Assembly (NCBI GenBank): GCA_014763715.1
Contig: JACXUV010000009.1
Coordinates: 1 to 64,000, forward strand
Source: Rhodobacterales bacterium
Lineage (GTDB): Bacteria; Pseudomonadota; Alphaproteobacteria; Caulobacterales; Hyphomonadaceae
DNA length: 64,000 nt
Reading direction: 5' to 3'
Below, in pieces: positions 8,255-15,990 of the stretch; the stretch's first letter is position 1; the number at the start of each line of letters is the position of its first letter. A program made the translations under genes and the position numbers. The notes under the pieces were generated by a model. The model was not told the DNA's origin. It saw only the letters and a program-made list of their open reading frames with translations, and ran no database searches.

Positions 8255-8980
8255 GTCTGCGCCCTGCACCAGATAATGCACTTTCGGCAAAGGCCATGCG
8301 GTGTTGGCGGTGTCGTCACAGGCCAGCGTATAGGCATCGCGTTCGTTGAACTTCACGGCCAGCGTCATGCCGCAGGGCTGCAGCACGGCGCGCTGGCCGC
8401 CATAATCCACCCAGTAGCCAGCCTGCGCATCGGCGGACTCGATCTTGGTGACGATCAGGTCCCCGGTGTTGAACACCTGAACCTTCGCGTCGCCTTCCCC
8501 CGGCAGGACACCCAGCAGCGCCGCGCCAAAGCCGCCTTGCGGGGGCGCCGCGACAAAGATCTGAGCATCAGACAGCTCATACGCCTTGTTGAAGGCGCCG
8601 AGCACGTCCCGCGTGCCGGCCGGACCTGCCACGGGCAAAGGCGCCTCCCGGCCTGCCGTCCAGCCCGCATTGCGAACCTCGTCCAGGCCTTCCAGGTCCG
8701 GCCCCTGAAGCGAGAACAGCATCACCGCATCGAGGCTCGCCAGCGTGGCGCCATCCATGCCGGCGCGCAGGCCGGCCGGGGTACCGAACAGGACCCGCTT
8801 GCCGCCCGCCACAACCAGAACGCAAGGCGCCGCTTCAGTGGATGGGCCGCACGGGAGCAGCGCATAGTCGGCGCTGCGGATGTCATCCGCGGTCACGCCG
8901 CCTGCCCCGTTCGCCCCCGTCCCGCCACAGGCAGACAGGAGAAACACCAGACCAGTTACCAGAAAGCCGAAGCGCGGCAC
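8243..8980 (-). CDS. lipoprotein with a degenerate metallo-beta-lactamase-like fold
   Basis: The start is GTG 8980, with GGGAGG upstream. The product (245 residues) begins with a lipoprotein signal ending in LLSACGG, so it should be lipid-anchored. After the signal the order of segments follows secreted MBL-fold hydrolases: VVAGGKRVLFGTPAG, then SLDAVMLFSLQGPDLEGLDEV, then APLPVAGPAGTRDVLGAFNKAYEL. In active enzymes the second segment is the THxHxDHxxGL metal site; here every histidine is replaced (FSLQGPDLEGL). I infer a fold relative without hydrolase chemistry. It lies 17 bases behind the FAH gene and is probably co-transcribed. A 14-bp tandem repeat duplicates the stop-codon region. Confidence 0.65.
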   Translation of the reverse strand: MPRFGFLVTGLVFLLSACGGTGANGAGGVTADDIRSADYALLPCGPSTEAAPCVLVVAGGKRVLFGTPAGLRAGMDGATLASLDAVMLFSLQGPDLEGLDEVRNAGWTAGREAPLPVAGPAGTRDVLGAFNKAYELSDAQIFVAAPPQGGFGAALLGVLPGEGDAKVQVFNTGDLIVTKIESADAQAGYWVDYGGQRAVLQPCGMTLAVKFNERDAYTLACDDTANTAWPLPKVHYLVQGADPGP

Positions 8981-8997
8981 GGGGCAAACCTCCCGGA

Positions 8998-9831
8998 TCA
9001 GCCGATCACCGTCGCGCCCGGCTCTGTCACGATTTGCTGCTCGATGTAACCCAGCCCGTCGATCTCCACGCGCACAAGGTCTCCGGCCTTCAGCCATTTC
9101 GGCGGATCGAAGCCTGCGCCGACCCCGGCCGGGGTTCCGGTGAAGATCAGGTCGCCGGGCTCCAGCGTGAAGGCAGCCGTCAGGTGCGCGATCTGGGCCG
9201 GAATGTCGTGGATCATGTCGCGGACATGGCCGGACTGGCGCTGTTCGCCATTCACATAGGAGCGCACTTCCAGCGCGGAGAGGTCCGCGATTTCGTCCAG
9301 CGTGACGATGGCCGGGCCGACCGGGGCGTGCGTGTCAAACCCCTTGCCCATGATCATGGTCTGGCTGGCACGCTGCCAGTCCCGTACCGAGTAGTCGCAG
9401 CCAATCGTAACACCGGCAACGATTTCAAAGGCACGCTCACGCGGCACATGGCGCCCGCGCTTGCCGATGACGACGACCAGCTCGCCTTCATAGTCCAGCT
9501 GGCCGGACACTTTCGGGAGATGCACATCTGCATACGGATCGTTGATCGAGGTCGCCTGCTTGTTGAACCATTTCTGGACATCCGGCTTTTTGGTGTCGAC
9601 GAAGCTGACGCTTTCGGCGGCGTGGGCGGCATAGTTCACACCGATGCCGAGGATTTTTCCGGGCCGCTCGACGGGCGAGAGAAATTCCACTTCGGAGAGA
9701 GAAACCGGCGGCCCGGCGTCTGCAGCGGTCAGGGCAGATTCAAGGGTTTCCGCAGCGACCGGGACGAAGTGATCGTCACGCAGCACGCCATACTTTACAT
9801 CGCCACCGACCTTTACGCGCACCAGCTTCAT
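8998..9831 (-). CDS. fumarylacetoacetate hydrolase family protein
   Basis: FAH-fold enzyme of 277 residues that would cleave or hydrate a 2-oxo acid or acylpyruvate with a divalent metal. The catalytic core is visible: GKILGIGVNYAAHA, the metal ligand segment DYEGELVVVIGK, CDYSVRDWQRA, MGKGFDTHAPVGP and FTGTPAGVGAG. This is the single-domain acylpyruvase/ureidoglycolate-lyase-like group rather than full-length tyrosine-pathway FAH. It is followed closely by the MBL-like lipoprotein gene. The substrate cannot be told from sequence. It is divergent from the GmrSD gene across a 111-base spacer. Confidence 0.88.
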   Translation of the reverse strand: MKLVRVKVGGDVKYGVLRDDHFVPVAAETLESALTAADAGPPVSLSEVEFLSPVERPGKILGIGVNYAAHAAESVSFVDTKKPDVQKWFNKQATSINDPYADVHLPKVSGQLDYEGELVVVIGKRGRHVPRERAFEIVAGVTIGCDYSVRDWQRASQTMIMGKGFDTHAPVGPAIVTLDEIADLSALEVRSYVNGEQRQSGHVRDMIHDIPAQIAHLTAAFTLEPGDLIFTGTPAGVGAGFDPPKWLKAGDLVRVEIDGLGYIEQQIVTEPGATVIG

Positions 9832-9942
9832 ATCGTTACCCTCTCGTCACACTTCAGCCAGAAAGACACTTCACGCGGTTCATCTCGCGTTGTGACGTGG
9901 GTTGGCAAGAGCTAGTCAGAAGACAGTTACCAGGGGCCCAGA

Positions 9943-11622
9943 ATGGACACAGGCATGGATCACAGCATCGACCTTGGAGTCAGGGCGCAGGAAAGCTCCG
10001 TCAGGATGATTTTCGCACCGGGCGAAAAGCTGCAAATGCCCCCGTACCAGCGCAGTTATTCCTGGGAAACACGCGAAGCCAACGAGCTGCTGGGCGACCT
10101 TGTCGATTCGGTCGAGACGGGCACGCCGCACTTCGTCGGCGCTGTCGTTCTGATCAATGGCGCCGAAGATGGCGTGCTGGAAATTGTCGACGGCCAGCAG
10201 CGGTTGACGACATTGACCATCCTGCTCGCCGTTCTGCGCGACCTTGAAACGGACAAGGCGCGCGCCGCTGCGTTGCATGCGCTCATCGCCGACGATGCCC
10301 GGCCGATCCTCGGCGAAGGCGCCAACTGGCGGCTGACCCTGAACCATATGGACGGGCCGTTCTTCCGCGACGCGATCCAGACGCCGGGCGCGACGCGCAA
10401 CCTGGACAAGGAACCGGGCGAGAGCGAAAGCCAGCTGCGCATGGTGCGCAACGCCGCCGAATTCCGGAAGAAACTCAGCGAGATGAGCGAGGCGCAGCGC
10501 CGCGCCCTGGCGGATGTCGTGCTGAACCGCTGCGCCCTGGTGCGGGTCGTGGTGGGCGAGAAGGAACAGGGCTTCAAGGTGTTCCGCGTGCTCAACACGC
10601 GCGGCAAGGAACCGGACGCGCACGACATCATCAAGACCGAACTGTTCCAGCGCGCCCGCTTCACTGACAAGGAAGCGAACACGTATGCCGAGCGCTGGTC
10701 GGAACATGAAGCCGCGCTTGGCGGATCGGCCTTCGACGACCTGCTGCGCCAGATCCGCTCCATCTATGACAAGTCGGGCCGGGGCGAACTGGCGGCGGCC
10801 TTCCCCAAGGCGGTGCTTTCCAAGGTGGACCCGCGGACCTTCCTGGACGATGTGCTGCCGCGCTATGTCGAGGCTTACAGGCTGATCACGACGGGCGACC
10901 TGCAGGGCGGTGCGACAGCGGGTGTTGTCAGCGACAAGCTGAACCAGATGCGCGCCCTGGACCAGAACAGCTGGCGCGCCCCTGCCCTCAAATTCCTGGT
11001 CGAGCGCGGCGTGAACGACCCGATGGCGCCGGACTTCTTCACCCACCTGGAGCGCCTCTCCTTCATCATCATGCTGGTCGTCACCGACCGTGACCAGCGC
11101 AACCGCCGCTTCAACAAGGTGATGGAAGCGATCAGCAATGACCGCGTCCTGTTCGCCAAGAACGGGCCGCTCTCCATCGACAAATCTGACGCCCGCAAGG
11201 CACGCGAGCGGATGCTGGGCCGGTTTGCGACCTTCGGACAAAGGCGCGCCATGGCCCTGCGCATGAACGCTGCGCTTGAAGGCGGCGTGACGATCCCGCC
11301 GGAATCCGATGCGACGGTGGAGCATGTTCTGCCGCGCAACATTCACGAGGACAGCCACTGGCTGACCGTGTGGCCGGATCCTGCCAAGCGCCGCGAACAA
11401 TGCGACACGCTGGGGAATTTCGTGCTGCTGACCCACAAGGTGAACCAGCGGGCCGACCGGCAGGACTACCGCGCCAAGAAGGAAGTCTACTTCAATGGCG
11501 GCGGCGGCATGGATTTCGCCCTCACCCGCGACCTGCAGGACCAGGACGCCTGGACGGCCGATGTGGTGCGCAAGCGGACCGACATGCTGGTGGAGATTCT
11601 CTGCCAAGCCTGGGGCATCTGA
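9943..11622 (+). CDS. GmrSD-type DUF262/DUF1524 protein (putative DNA-targeting nuclease)
   Basis: Single-chain protein of 559 residues. The N-terminal DUF262 domain has PPYQRSYSW at 33-41 and the nucleotide-handling DGQQRLTTL at 83-91. The C-terminal DUF1524 domain has the His-Me finger-like EHVLPRN at 460-466 and LGNFVLLTHKVNQ further on. Fused GmrS-GmrD proteins are type IV restriction enzymes that use NTP to attack modified phage DNA; other relatives work in BREX or phosphorothioate systems. No methylase, ATPase or phage gene lies nearby, so it stands alone. GC content matches the neighbours. Whether it is an active restriction enzyme is inference. Confidence 0.8.
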   Translation: MDTGMDHSIDLGVRAQESSVRMIFAPGEKLQMPPYQRSYSWETREANELLGDLVDSVETGTPHFVGAVVLINGAEDGVLEIVDGQQRLTTLTILLAVLRDLETDKARAAALHALIADDARPILGEGANWRLTLNHMDGPFFRDAIQTPGATRNLDKEPGESESQLRMVRNAAEFRKKLSEMSEAQRRALADVVLNRCALVRVVVGEKEQGFKVFRVLNTRGKEPDAHDIIKTELFQRARFTDKEANTYAERWSEHEAALGGSAFDDLLRQIRSIYDKSGRGELAAAFPKAVLSKVDPRTFLDDVLPRYVEAYRLITTGDLQGGATAGVVSDKLNQMRALDQNSWRAPALKFLVERGVNDPMAPDFFTHLERLSFIIMLVVTDRDQRNRRFNKVMEAISNDRVLFAKNGPLSIDKSDARKARERMLGRFATFGQRRAMALRMNAALEGGVTIPPESDATVEHVLPRNIHEDSHWLTVWPDPAKRREQCDTLGNFVLLTHKVNQRADRQDYRAKKEVYFNGGGGMDFALTRDLQDQDAWTADVVRKRTDMLVEILCQAWGI

Positions 11623-11709
11623 CCCCTTCGTTCTCCCTGCGGAACCCCTAGCGGCCTGCCGCCGGAACGCCTAGCGTGCGGCCAAGCAGAAACCCGAGGG
11701 AGCCCCGCC

Positions 11710-12477
11710 ATGAGCCTGTTTGACCTGTCCGGAAAAGTCGCCGTCATTACCGGGTCTTCGCGCGGGATCGGCAAGGCCATCGCCGAAGCCATGGCCGATG
11801 CCGGCGCGAAGGTGACCATCTCGTCCCGCAAGCCCGGCCCGTGCCAGGAAGTCGCCGACGAGATCAATGCCAAGCATGGCGACGGCACCGCGATTGCCGT
11901 GCCGGCCAACATCTCCTCCAAGGAAGACCTTCAGGCCATGGTGGATGCCACCAACAAGGCCTTCGGCAAGATCGACATCTGCGTCTGTAACGCAGCCTCG
12001 AACCCGTATTACGGCCCGATGGGCGGCATCGACGACGACGCCTTCGCCAAGATCCTGCAGAACAACATCATCTCCAACAACTGGCTGATCCAGATGTGCG
12101 CGCCGCAGATGCGCGAACGCAAGGACGGGGCGGTGATCATCGTTTCCTCCATCGGCGGCCTGCGCGGCTCTCCGATCATCGGGGCCTACAACATCTCCAA
12201 GGCGGCGGACTTCCAGCTCGCCCGCAACCTCGCCACCGAATTCGGCGCCGACAATATCCGCGTGAACTGTATCGCGCCGGGCCTGATCAAGACCGATTTC
12301 GCCAAGGCCCTCTGGGACAATCCCGACACGCTGAAGCGCAGCCTGGCTGGCACGCCGCTGAAGCGGATCGGCGAACCGGAGGAGATTGCCGGGGCGGCCG
12401 TCTACCTCGCCTCCAAGGCAGGTGCCTACATGACCGGCCAGATGATGGTCGTCGACGGCGGAGCGACTGCCACCTGA
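11710..12477 (+). CDS. short-chain dehydrogenase/reductase (DHRS4-like)
   Basis: Classical SDR of 255 residues: cofactor motif TGSSRGIG at 14-21, CNAAS around 93-97, catalytic Ser146/147, Tyr160 and Lys164 (YNISK), and a C-terminal PGLIKTDF segment. GAGGGAG lies just upstream of the ATG. The Arg/Ser pattern after the first glycine motif suggests NADP(H) preference. Its TGA shares one base with the ATG of the CsaA-like gene, so the two are translationally coupled. The substrate is unknown; related enzymes act on carbonyls or 3-hydroxyacyl compounds. Confidence 0.88.
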   Translation: MSLFDLSGKVAVITGSSRGIGKAIAEAMADAGAKVTISSRKPGPCQEVADEINAKHGDGTAIAVPANISSKEDLQAMVDATNKAFGKIDICVCNAASNPYYGPMGGIDDDAFAKILQNNIISNNWLIQMCAPQMRERKDGAVIIVSSIGGLRGSPIIGAYNISKAADFQLARNLATEFGADNIRVNCIAPGLIKTDFAKALWDNPDTLKRSLAGTPLKRIGEPEEIAGAAVYLASKAGAYMTGQMMVVDGGATAT

Positions 12478-12848
12478 TGCACCTCGTCGACGCCCCCGAA
12501 AACGCGCCGGAAGATGCGATCACCTTCGACGATTTCCGCAAGGTGGACATCCGCATCGGCACCGTGCTGGAAGCCGCGCCTCTCGAAGGGGCGCGCAAGC
12601 CTGCCATTCGCATGCTGATCGATTTCGGGCCGGGGGTCGGCGTGAAGAAAAGTTCTGCCCAGGTGACGGTGCACTACGCGCCGGAAACCCTCGTCGGCAA
12701 GCAAGTGGCCGGGGTCGTCAATTTCCCGCCACGCCAGATCGGCAAGTTCATGTCGGAAGTCCTGACGCTCGGCTTTGCCGATGCCGAAGGGGCCATCGTC
12801 ATGTTCTCGCCAGACAAGCCTGTCCCCAATGGAGCACGCCTCGCATGA
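12477..12848 (+). CDS. csaA: CsaA-like tRNA-binding-domain protein
   Basis: Small OB-fold protein of 123 residues matching stand-alone tRNA-binding domains (CsaA family, proposed export chaperone). Key segments are ITFDDFRKVDIRIGTVL, ARKPAIRMLIDFG, KKSSAQVTVHY, VVNFPPRQIGKFMSEVLTLG and FSPDKPVPNGARL, which together cover the whole family. The ATG at 12477 overlaps the preceding SDR stop codon by one base, and its own stop overlaps the next ATG by four bases. No separate Shine-Dalgarno is needed. Confidence 0.88.
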   Translation: MHLVDAPENAPEDAITFDDFRKVDIRIGTVLEAAPLEGARKPAIRMLIDFGPGVGVKKSSAQVTVHYAPETLVGKQVAGVVNFPPRQIGKFMSEVLTLGFADAEGAIVMFSPDKPVPNGARLA

Positions 12849-13333
12849 GCCGGACCGACCTTTCCGACCAGCAGAAAGCCTTCTTCGAACGTCTGAAATC
12901 CGGCCAGTGGGACATGCCGCCCGCCATCCGCAACATGGGCATCCGGCCGGACCTATGGCTGAAGGAAGTCCGCTATGGCTACACCCTGTATGAGTGGCCG
13001 AACGAGGGTGACCGGGACATCAATGACGGCCGCGTCTTTGGCGGCTGGGTCGCAGGTCTCTCCGATCATATCGTTTCGATGACCATGGCGAGCGCCCTGG
13101 AAAATGGCGAGTGGTTCACGACGATGGAACTGCAGACCCGTATCCTGCGCCCGGTGCCGCATGGCCTGATCACGATCGAAGGCCGCCTCGTCAGCCGGGG
13201 CCGGACGACCGGCCTGGTCGAAGCCGACTGGCGCGATGAAAAAGGCCGCCACCTCGCCCGCATCACCGCCGCCAAGGCCATCCGTGAAATGACGGAACTC
13301 CGCCCGGATGTGGCCGCGCAGCTAGGGAAGTAA
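12845..13333 (+). CDS. PaaI-family hot-dog thioesterase
   Basis: Hot-dog-fold protein of 162 residues. The central helix segment is DGRVFGGWVAGLSDHIVSMTMASAL, followed by MELQTRILRPVPHGLITIEGRLVSRGRTTGLVEA, as in PaaI/YbgC-like acyl-CoA thioesterases. An N-terminal extension of about 50 residues precedes the fold. The ATGA overlap with the CsaA-like gene indicates coupling. It ends in a convergent overlap of 12 bases with queA. It may hydrolyse an acyl-CoA linked to the SDR substrate, but that is inference. Confidence 0.75.
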   Translation: MSRTDLSDQQKAFFERLKSGQWDMPPAIRNMGIRPDLWLKEVRYGYTLYEWPNEGDRDINDGRVFGGWVAGLSDHIVSMTMASALENGEWFTTMELQTRILRPVPHGLITIEGRLVSRGRTTGLVEADWRDEKGRHLARITAAKAIREMTELRPDVAAQLGK

Positions 13334-14377
13334 GAGGCAGGCGTCGCCGTAGGAGTAGAAGCGGTACTCATTCGCTATGGCGTGGGCGTAGGCCGCGCGC
13401 ATCACGTCTGTTCCCATCAGCGCCGAGACCAGCATGAACAGGCTGGAGCCCGGCAGGTGGAAGTTCGTCACCAGCGCATCCGTTCCCCGCACCGCATCGC
13501 CCGGCTTCAGGAAGATATCCGTCGGGCCGGTCGCGGGATGAAGGATACCATCCGTATCGACACAACTTTCCAGCGTGCGCATGGCCGTGGTGCCGACCGG
13601 CACAACCCGGTGTCCTGAAGCGCGCGCCGCGTTCAGCCGCTCCGCCGTCTCTGGCGTCAGGCGGCGCCATTCCTGGTGCAGCCGGTTCTCTTCCAGCTGT
13701 TTCTCTTCCAGCGGTTTGAACGTGCCGAGGCCGACATGAAGGCGCACCTTTTCCCGGACAAGCCCTGCCGCGTCACACTCTGACAGGAGGCGCGGCGTAA
13801 AATGCAGGCCCGCCGTCGGCGCCGCGACAGAGGCGGCATCCTCACCCGCAAATTCGGTCTGATAGGTTTCCCGGTCTTTCGCATCAGCCGGGCGGCGGCG
13901 CGCAATATAGGGCGGCAGCGGCATCGCGCCGTGCCGGTCCAGTGCATCGGTCAGCGCGTCCCCTTCGAGGGAAAAGCGCAGCCCGATCTCGCCGCCGTCA
14001 TGGTGGCCGGTAATTTCCGCCGTGAAGCCCTCAGCGAAGACGATCGTGTCGCCGTCTTTCAGACGCCTGCCCGGCCGCGCCAGCGCGCGCCAGTTGGCGG
14101 CGTCGATCCGTTCGGTGAGGTTCACATCGCAGGCAACGTCCTGCCCCGTCTCGTCCCGCGCCGGACGCACGCCTTTCAGCGCGGCAGGCAGGACGCGCGT
14201 GTCATTGAAGACCAGCACATCTCCGGCATTCAGGTAGCGCGGCAGATCACGCACACCGGCATCTTCCAGACGCCCATCCCCGTGCACGACCAGGAGGCGC
14301 GCGGAATCCTGCGGCTCCGCCGGGCGCAAGGCAATCAGCCGCTCGGGCAGGTCAAACTGGAATTGGGTCAGGTCCAT
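13322..14377 (-). CDS. queA: S-adenosylmethionine:tRNA ribosyltransferase-isomerase
   Basis: Second-to-last step of queuosine synthesis: it moves the ribosyl part of SAM to the 7-deazaguanine at tRNA position 34. The 351-residue product is full length, beginning MDLTQFQFDLPERLIALRPAE and containing VLVFNDTRVLPAAL, VAAPTAGLHFT, LHVGLGTFKPL, NFHLPGSSLFMLVSAL and EYRFYSYGDACLL, all family signatures. It is the last gene of the minus-strand gyrA-coaD-cyclophilin run. tgt, its frequent partner, is not next to it. Its 3' end overlaps the oppositely oriented thioesterase. Confidence 0.97.
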   Translation of the reverse strand: MDLTQFQFDLPERLIALRPAEPQDSARLLVVHGDGRLEDAGVRDLPRYLNAGDVLVFNDTRVLPAALKGVRPARDETGQDVACDVNLTERIDAANWRALARPGRRLKDGDTIVFAEGFTAEITGHHDGGEIGLRFSLEGDALTDALDRHGAMPLPPYIARRRPADAKDRETYQTEFAGEDAASVAAPTAGLHFTPRLLSECDAAGLVREKVRLHVGLGTFKPLEEKQLEENRLHQEWRRLTPETAERLNAARASGHRVVPVGTTAMRTLESCVDTDGILHPATGPTDIFLKPGDAVRGTDALVTNFHLPGSSLFMLVSALMGTDVMRAAYAHAIANEYRFYSYGDACLLLP

Positions 14378-14431
14378 GGGGCGCCCGTCTCGCAGAAAGC
14401 GGCACGCCGCGCAACAAGCCGGCCGCAGACC

Positions 14432-15340
14432 TTACTTGTCGACGACCGCCGGAACGGACGGAAGCGAGCAGACGTCAATGTCGTCCTTGTCCGCAATGGC
14501 GGCCAGGAAGACCGGCCCATCGGTCCGCTCGACCCAGACATCCGGGCGCTCATCTGCCGGCAGGTCTGCCGCCACTTTGGCCGACTTCAGGATGTCCGGA
14601 TTGTCGACACTGCCGTCACGCGCATCCGGGCCATGCTTGATGGCCATGACCACATCCTCACCCTTCACCACCCGGCCCCAGGCCGTGTACTTGCGGTCGA
14701 GATGCTCGGCCTGGCCGCGCATGAGGAAGAATTGCGAGTTTGCGGAATTCGGGTCATCCGTCCGCGCTGTCGAGACGATGCCCTTGCAGTGCGGGACATA
14801 GCTTTCCACCATGCCGTCGACCGACATCTCGGCGAAGAAGCTCGCCTGCGTCCCGACCGGGAAACCCTTGATATAGCCGAAACGGGCGGTGTCTTCCGGG
14901 CCGATCGTGGCTTCCAGCGGCATCTCGACCGGATCGCGGCGGAAGGTGAATTCGCCCTCGATATCCGGCAGGCCGGACTCGCGGCCCTTCAGCGCGAAAA
15001 TGTCCCCGCCCTGCGCCATGAAATCATTGATCACCCGGTGAAAACCCGTGCCGTCGAAATCGCCGGACCGGATGATGGTGGAGAATTGCGTGTAATGTTT
15101 CGGGGCGATTTCCGGGAATGCCTCGATCAGGATGCGCCCCTTGGTCGTGTCGAAGATGAATAGGTTCTGCGGGTCCACCTGGCGCCAGTTGGCCGGGTCT
15201 GCCTTGGCTTCCGCCACCGTCACTTCGGCCGGGGCCGCTGTGGCTGCGTCGTCCGCATCTTCCGCAACCGCCGCGAGCGACAGGGCCATGGCAGAGGCCG
15301 CAAGGGCCAGGGTCGCAAATTTCATGGGGGCCAGCTTCAT
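14432..15340 (-). CDS. exported cyclophilin-type peptidyl-prolyl isomerase
   Basis: Periplasmic PPIase that assists folding of exported proteins. I choose ATG 15340, which gives a signal peptide MKLAPMKFATLALAASAMALSLAAVAEDA; ATG 15325 is an alternative. The cyclophilin domain shows GTGFHRVINDFMAQGGDIF, the EFTFRRDPVEMPLEAT insert, DDPNSANSQFFLMRG and YTAWGRVVKGEDVV. The C-terminal 60 residues end in DVCSLPSVPAVVDK and lie beyond the minimal fold. It is the third gene of the gyrA run. The length of 302 residues is longer than bare PpiA (about 190) but usual for alphaproteobacterial forms. Confidence 0.92.
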   Translation of the reverse strand: MKLAPMKFATLALAASAMALSLAAVAEDADDAATAAPAEVTVAEAKADPANWRQVDPQNLFIFDTTKGRILIEAFPEIAPKHYTQFSTIIRSGDFDGTGFHRVINDFMAQGGDIFALKGRESGLPDIEGEFTFRRDPVEMPLEATIGPEDTARFGYIKGFPVGTQASFFAEMSVDGMVESYVPHCKGIVSTARTDDPNSANSQFFLMRGQAEHLDRKYTAWGRVVKGEDVVMAIKHGPDARDGSVDNPDILKSAKVAADLPADERPDVWVERTDGPVFLAAIADKDDIDVCSLPSVPAVVDK

Positions 15341-15451
15341 GGTCGGTAACGTCTCCATCCGGGCGCAAGGCAGCGCCATGTGTGCCTCCAATGTCAGGCA
15401 TCACTTGTGAGGTTTCAACGGTCTGAAACAGTTCGTCCGTCGCGGCCGCGA

Positions 15452-15949
15452 TTACTTGCCGTATTTGGCCATCAGGGCGCGCTTCACATCCGGCGTCAGG
15501 AAGGGCGTGATATCGCCGCCGAGGCTGGCGATTTCCTTGACGAGACGCGAGGCGACGGCCTGGTGACGCACATCCGCCATCAGGAACACGGTCTCGATAT
15601 CCGGATTGAGCTGTTCATTCATGGCGGTCATCTGGAACTCGTATTCAAAGTCCTGCACGGCCCGCAGGCCCCGCACGATGATCTGCGCGCCGCACGCTTC
15701 GGCAAACTTCATGAGCAGGCCATGCATCGGCAGGACCTTGATCTCCGCCAGGCCGGGGCCATTCAGCTTTTCGCACTCGGCACGCACCATTTCGACGCGT
15801 TCCTGAAGTGAAAACAAGGGCTTCTTGGCCTCGTTGATCGCCACGCCAATGATCAGCGTATCCACCAGCTTCCGGGCCCGCCCAATGATGTCGATATGGC
15901 CGATCGTCGGGGGGTCAAAGGTTCCCGGATACAGTCCTACGCGGTGCAT
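15452..15949 (-). CDS. coaD: phosphopantetheine adenylyltransferase
   Basis: Fourth step of coenzyme A synthesis: 4'-phosphopantetheine plus ATP gives dephospho-CoA. The 165-residue product has YPGTFDPPTIGH at 7-18 with the nucleotidyltransferase histidine (H18), RGLRAVQDFEYEFQMTAMN, and RHQAVASRLVKEIASLGGD in place of the ISSS-R segment. The length is standard. It lies 41 bases after gyrA and before the cyclophilin in the same direction. Confidence 0.96.
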   Translation of the reverse strand: MHRVGLYPGTFDPPTIGHIDIIGRARKLVDTLIIGVAINEAKKPLFSLQERVEMVRAECEKLNGPGLAEIKVLPMHGLLMKFAEACGAQIIVRGLRAVQDFEYEFQMTAMNEQLNPDIETVFLMADVRHQAVASRLVKEIASLGGDITPFLTPDVKRALMAKYGK

Positions 15950-15990
15950 GGCGGCCCTCCCCGGCCCTGTTATTCGTACAACAGCGGCGC

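Noticed and set aside
7974-8276. 100-codon frame on the plus strand in the tipF spacer
   Set aside because: No ribosome site, no recognisable protein pattern, and it runs into the opposite lipoprotein gene.
9916-11607. 563-codon open frame on the minus strand
   Set aside because: It mirrors the GmrSD gene. The plus-strand product has clear DUF262 and DUF1524 motifs, and the minus product is low-complexity.
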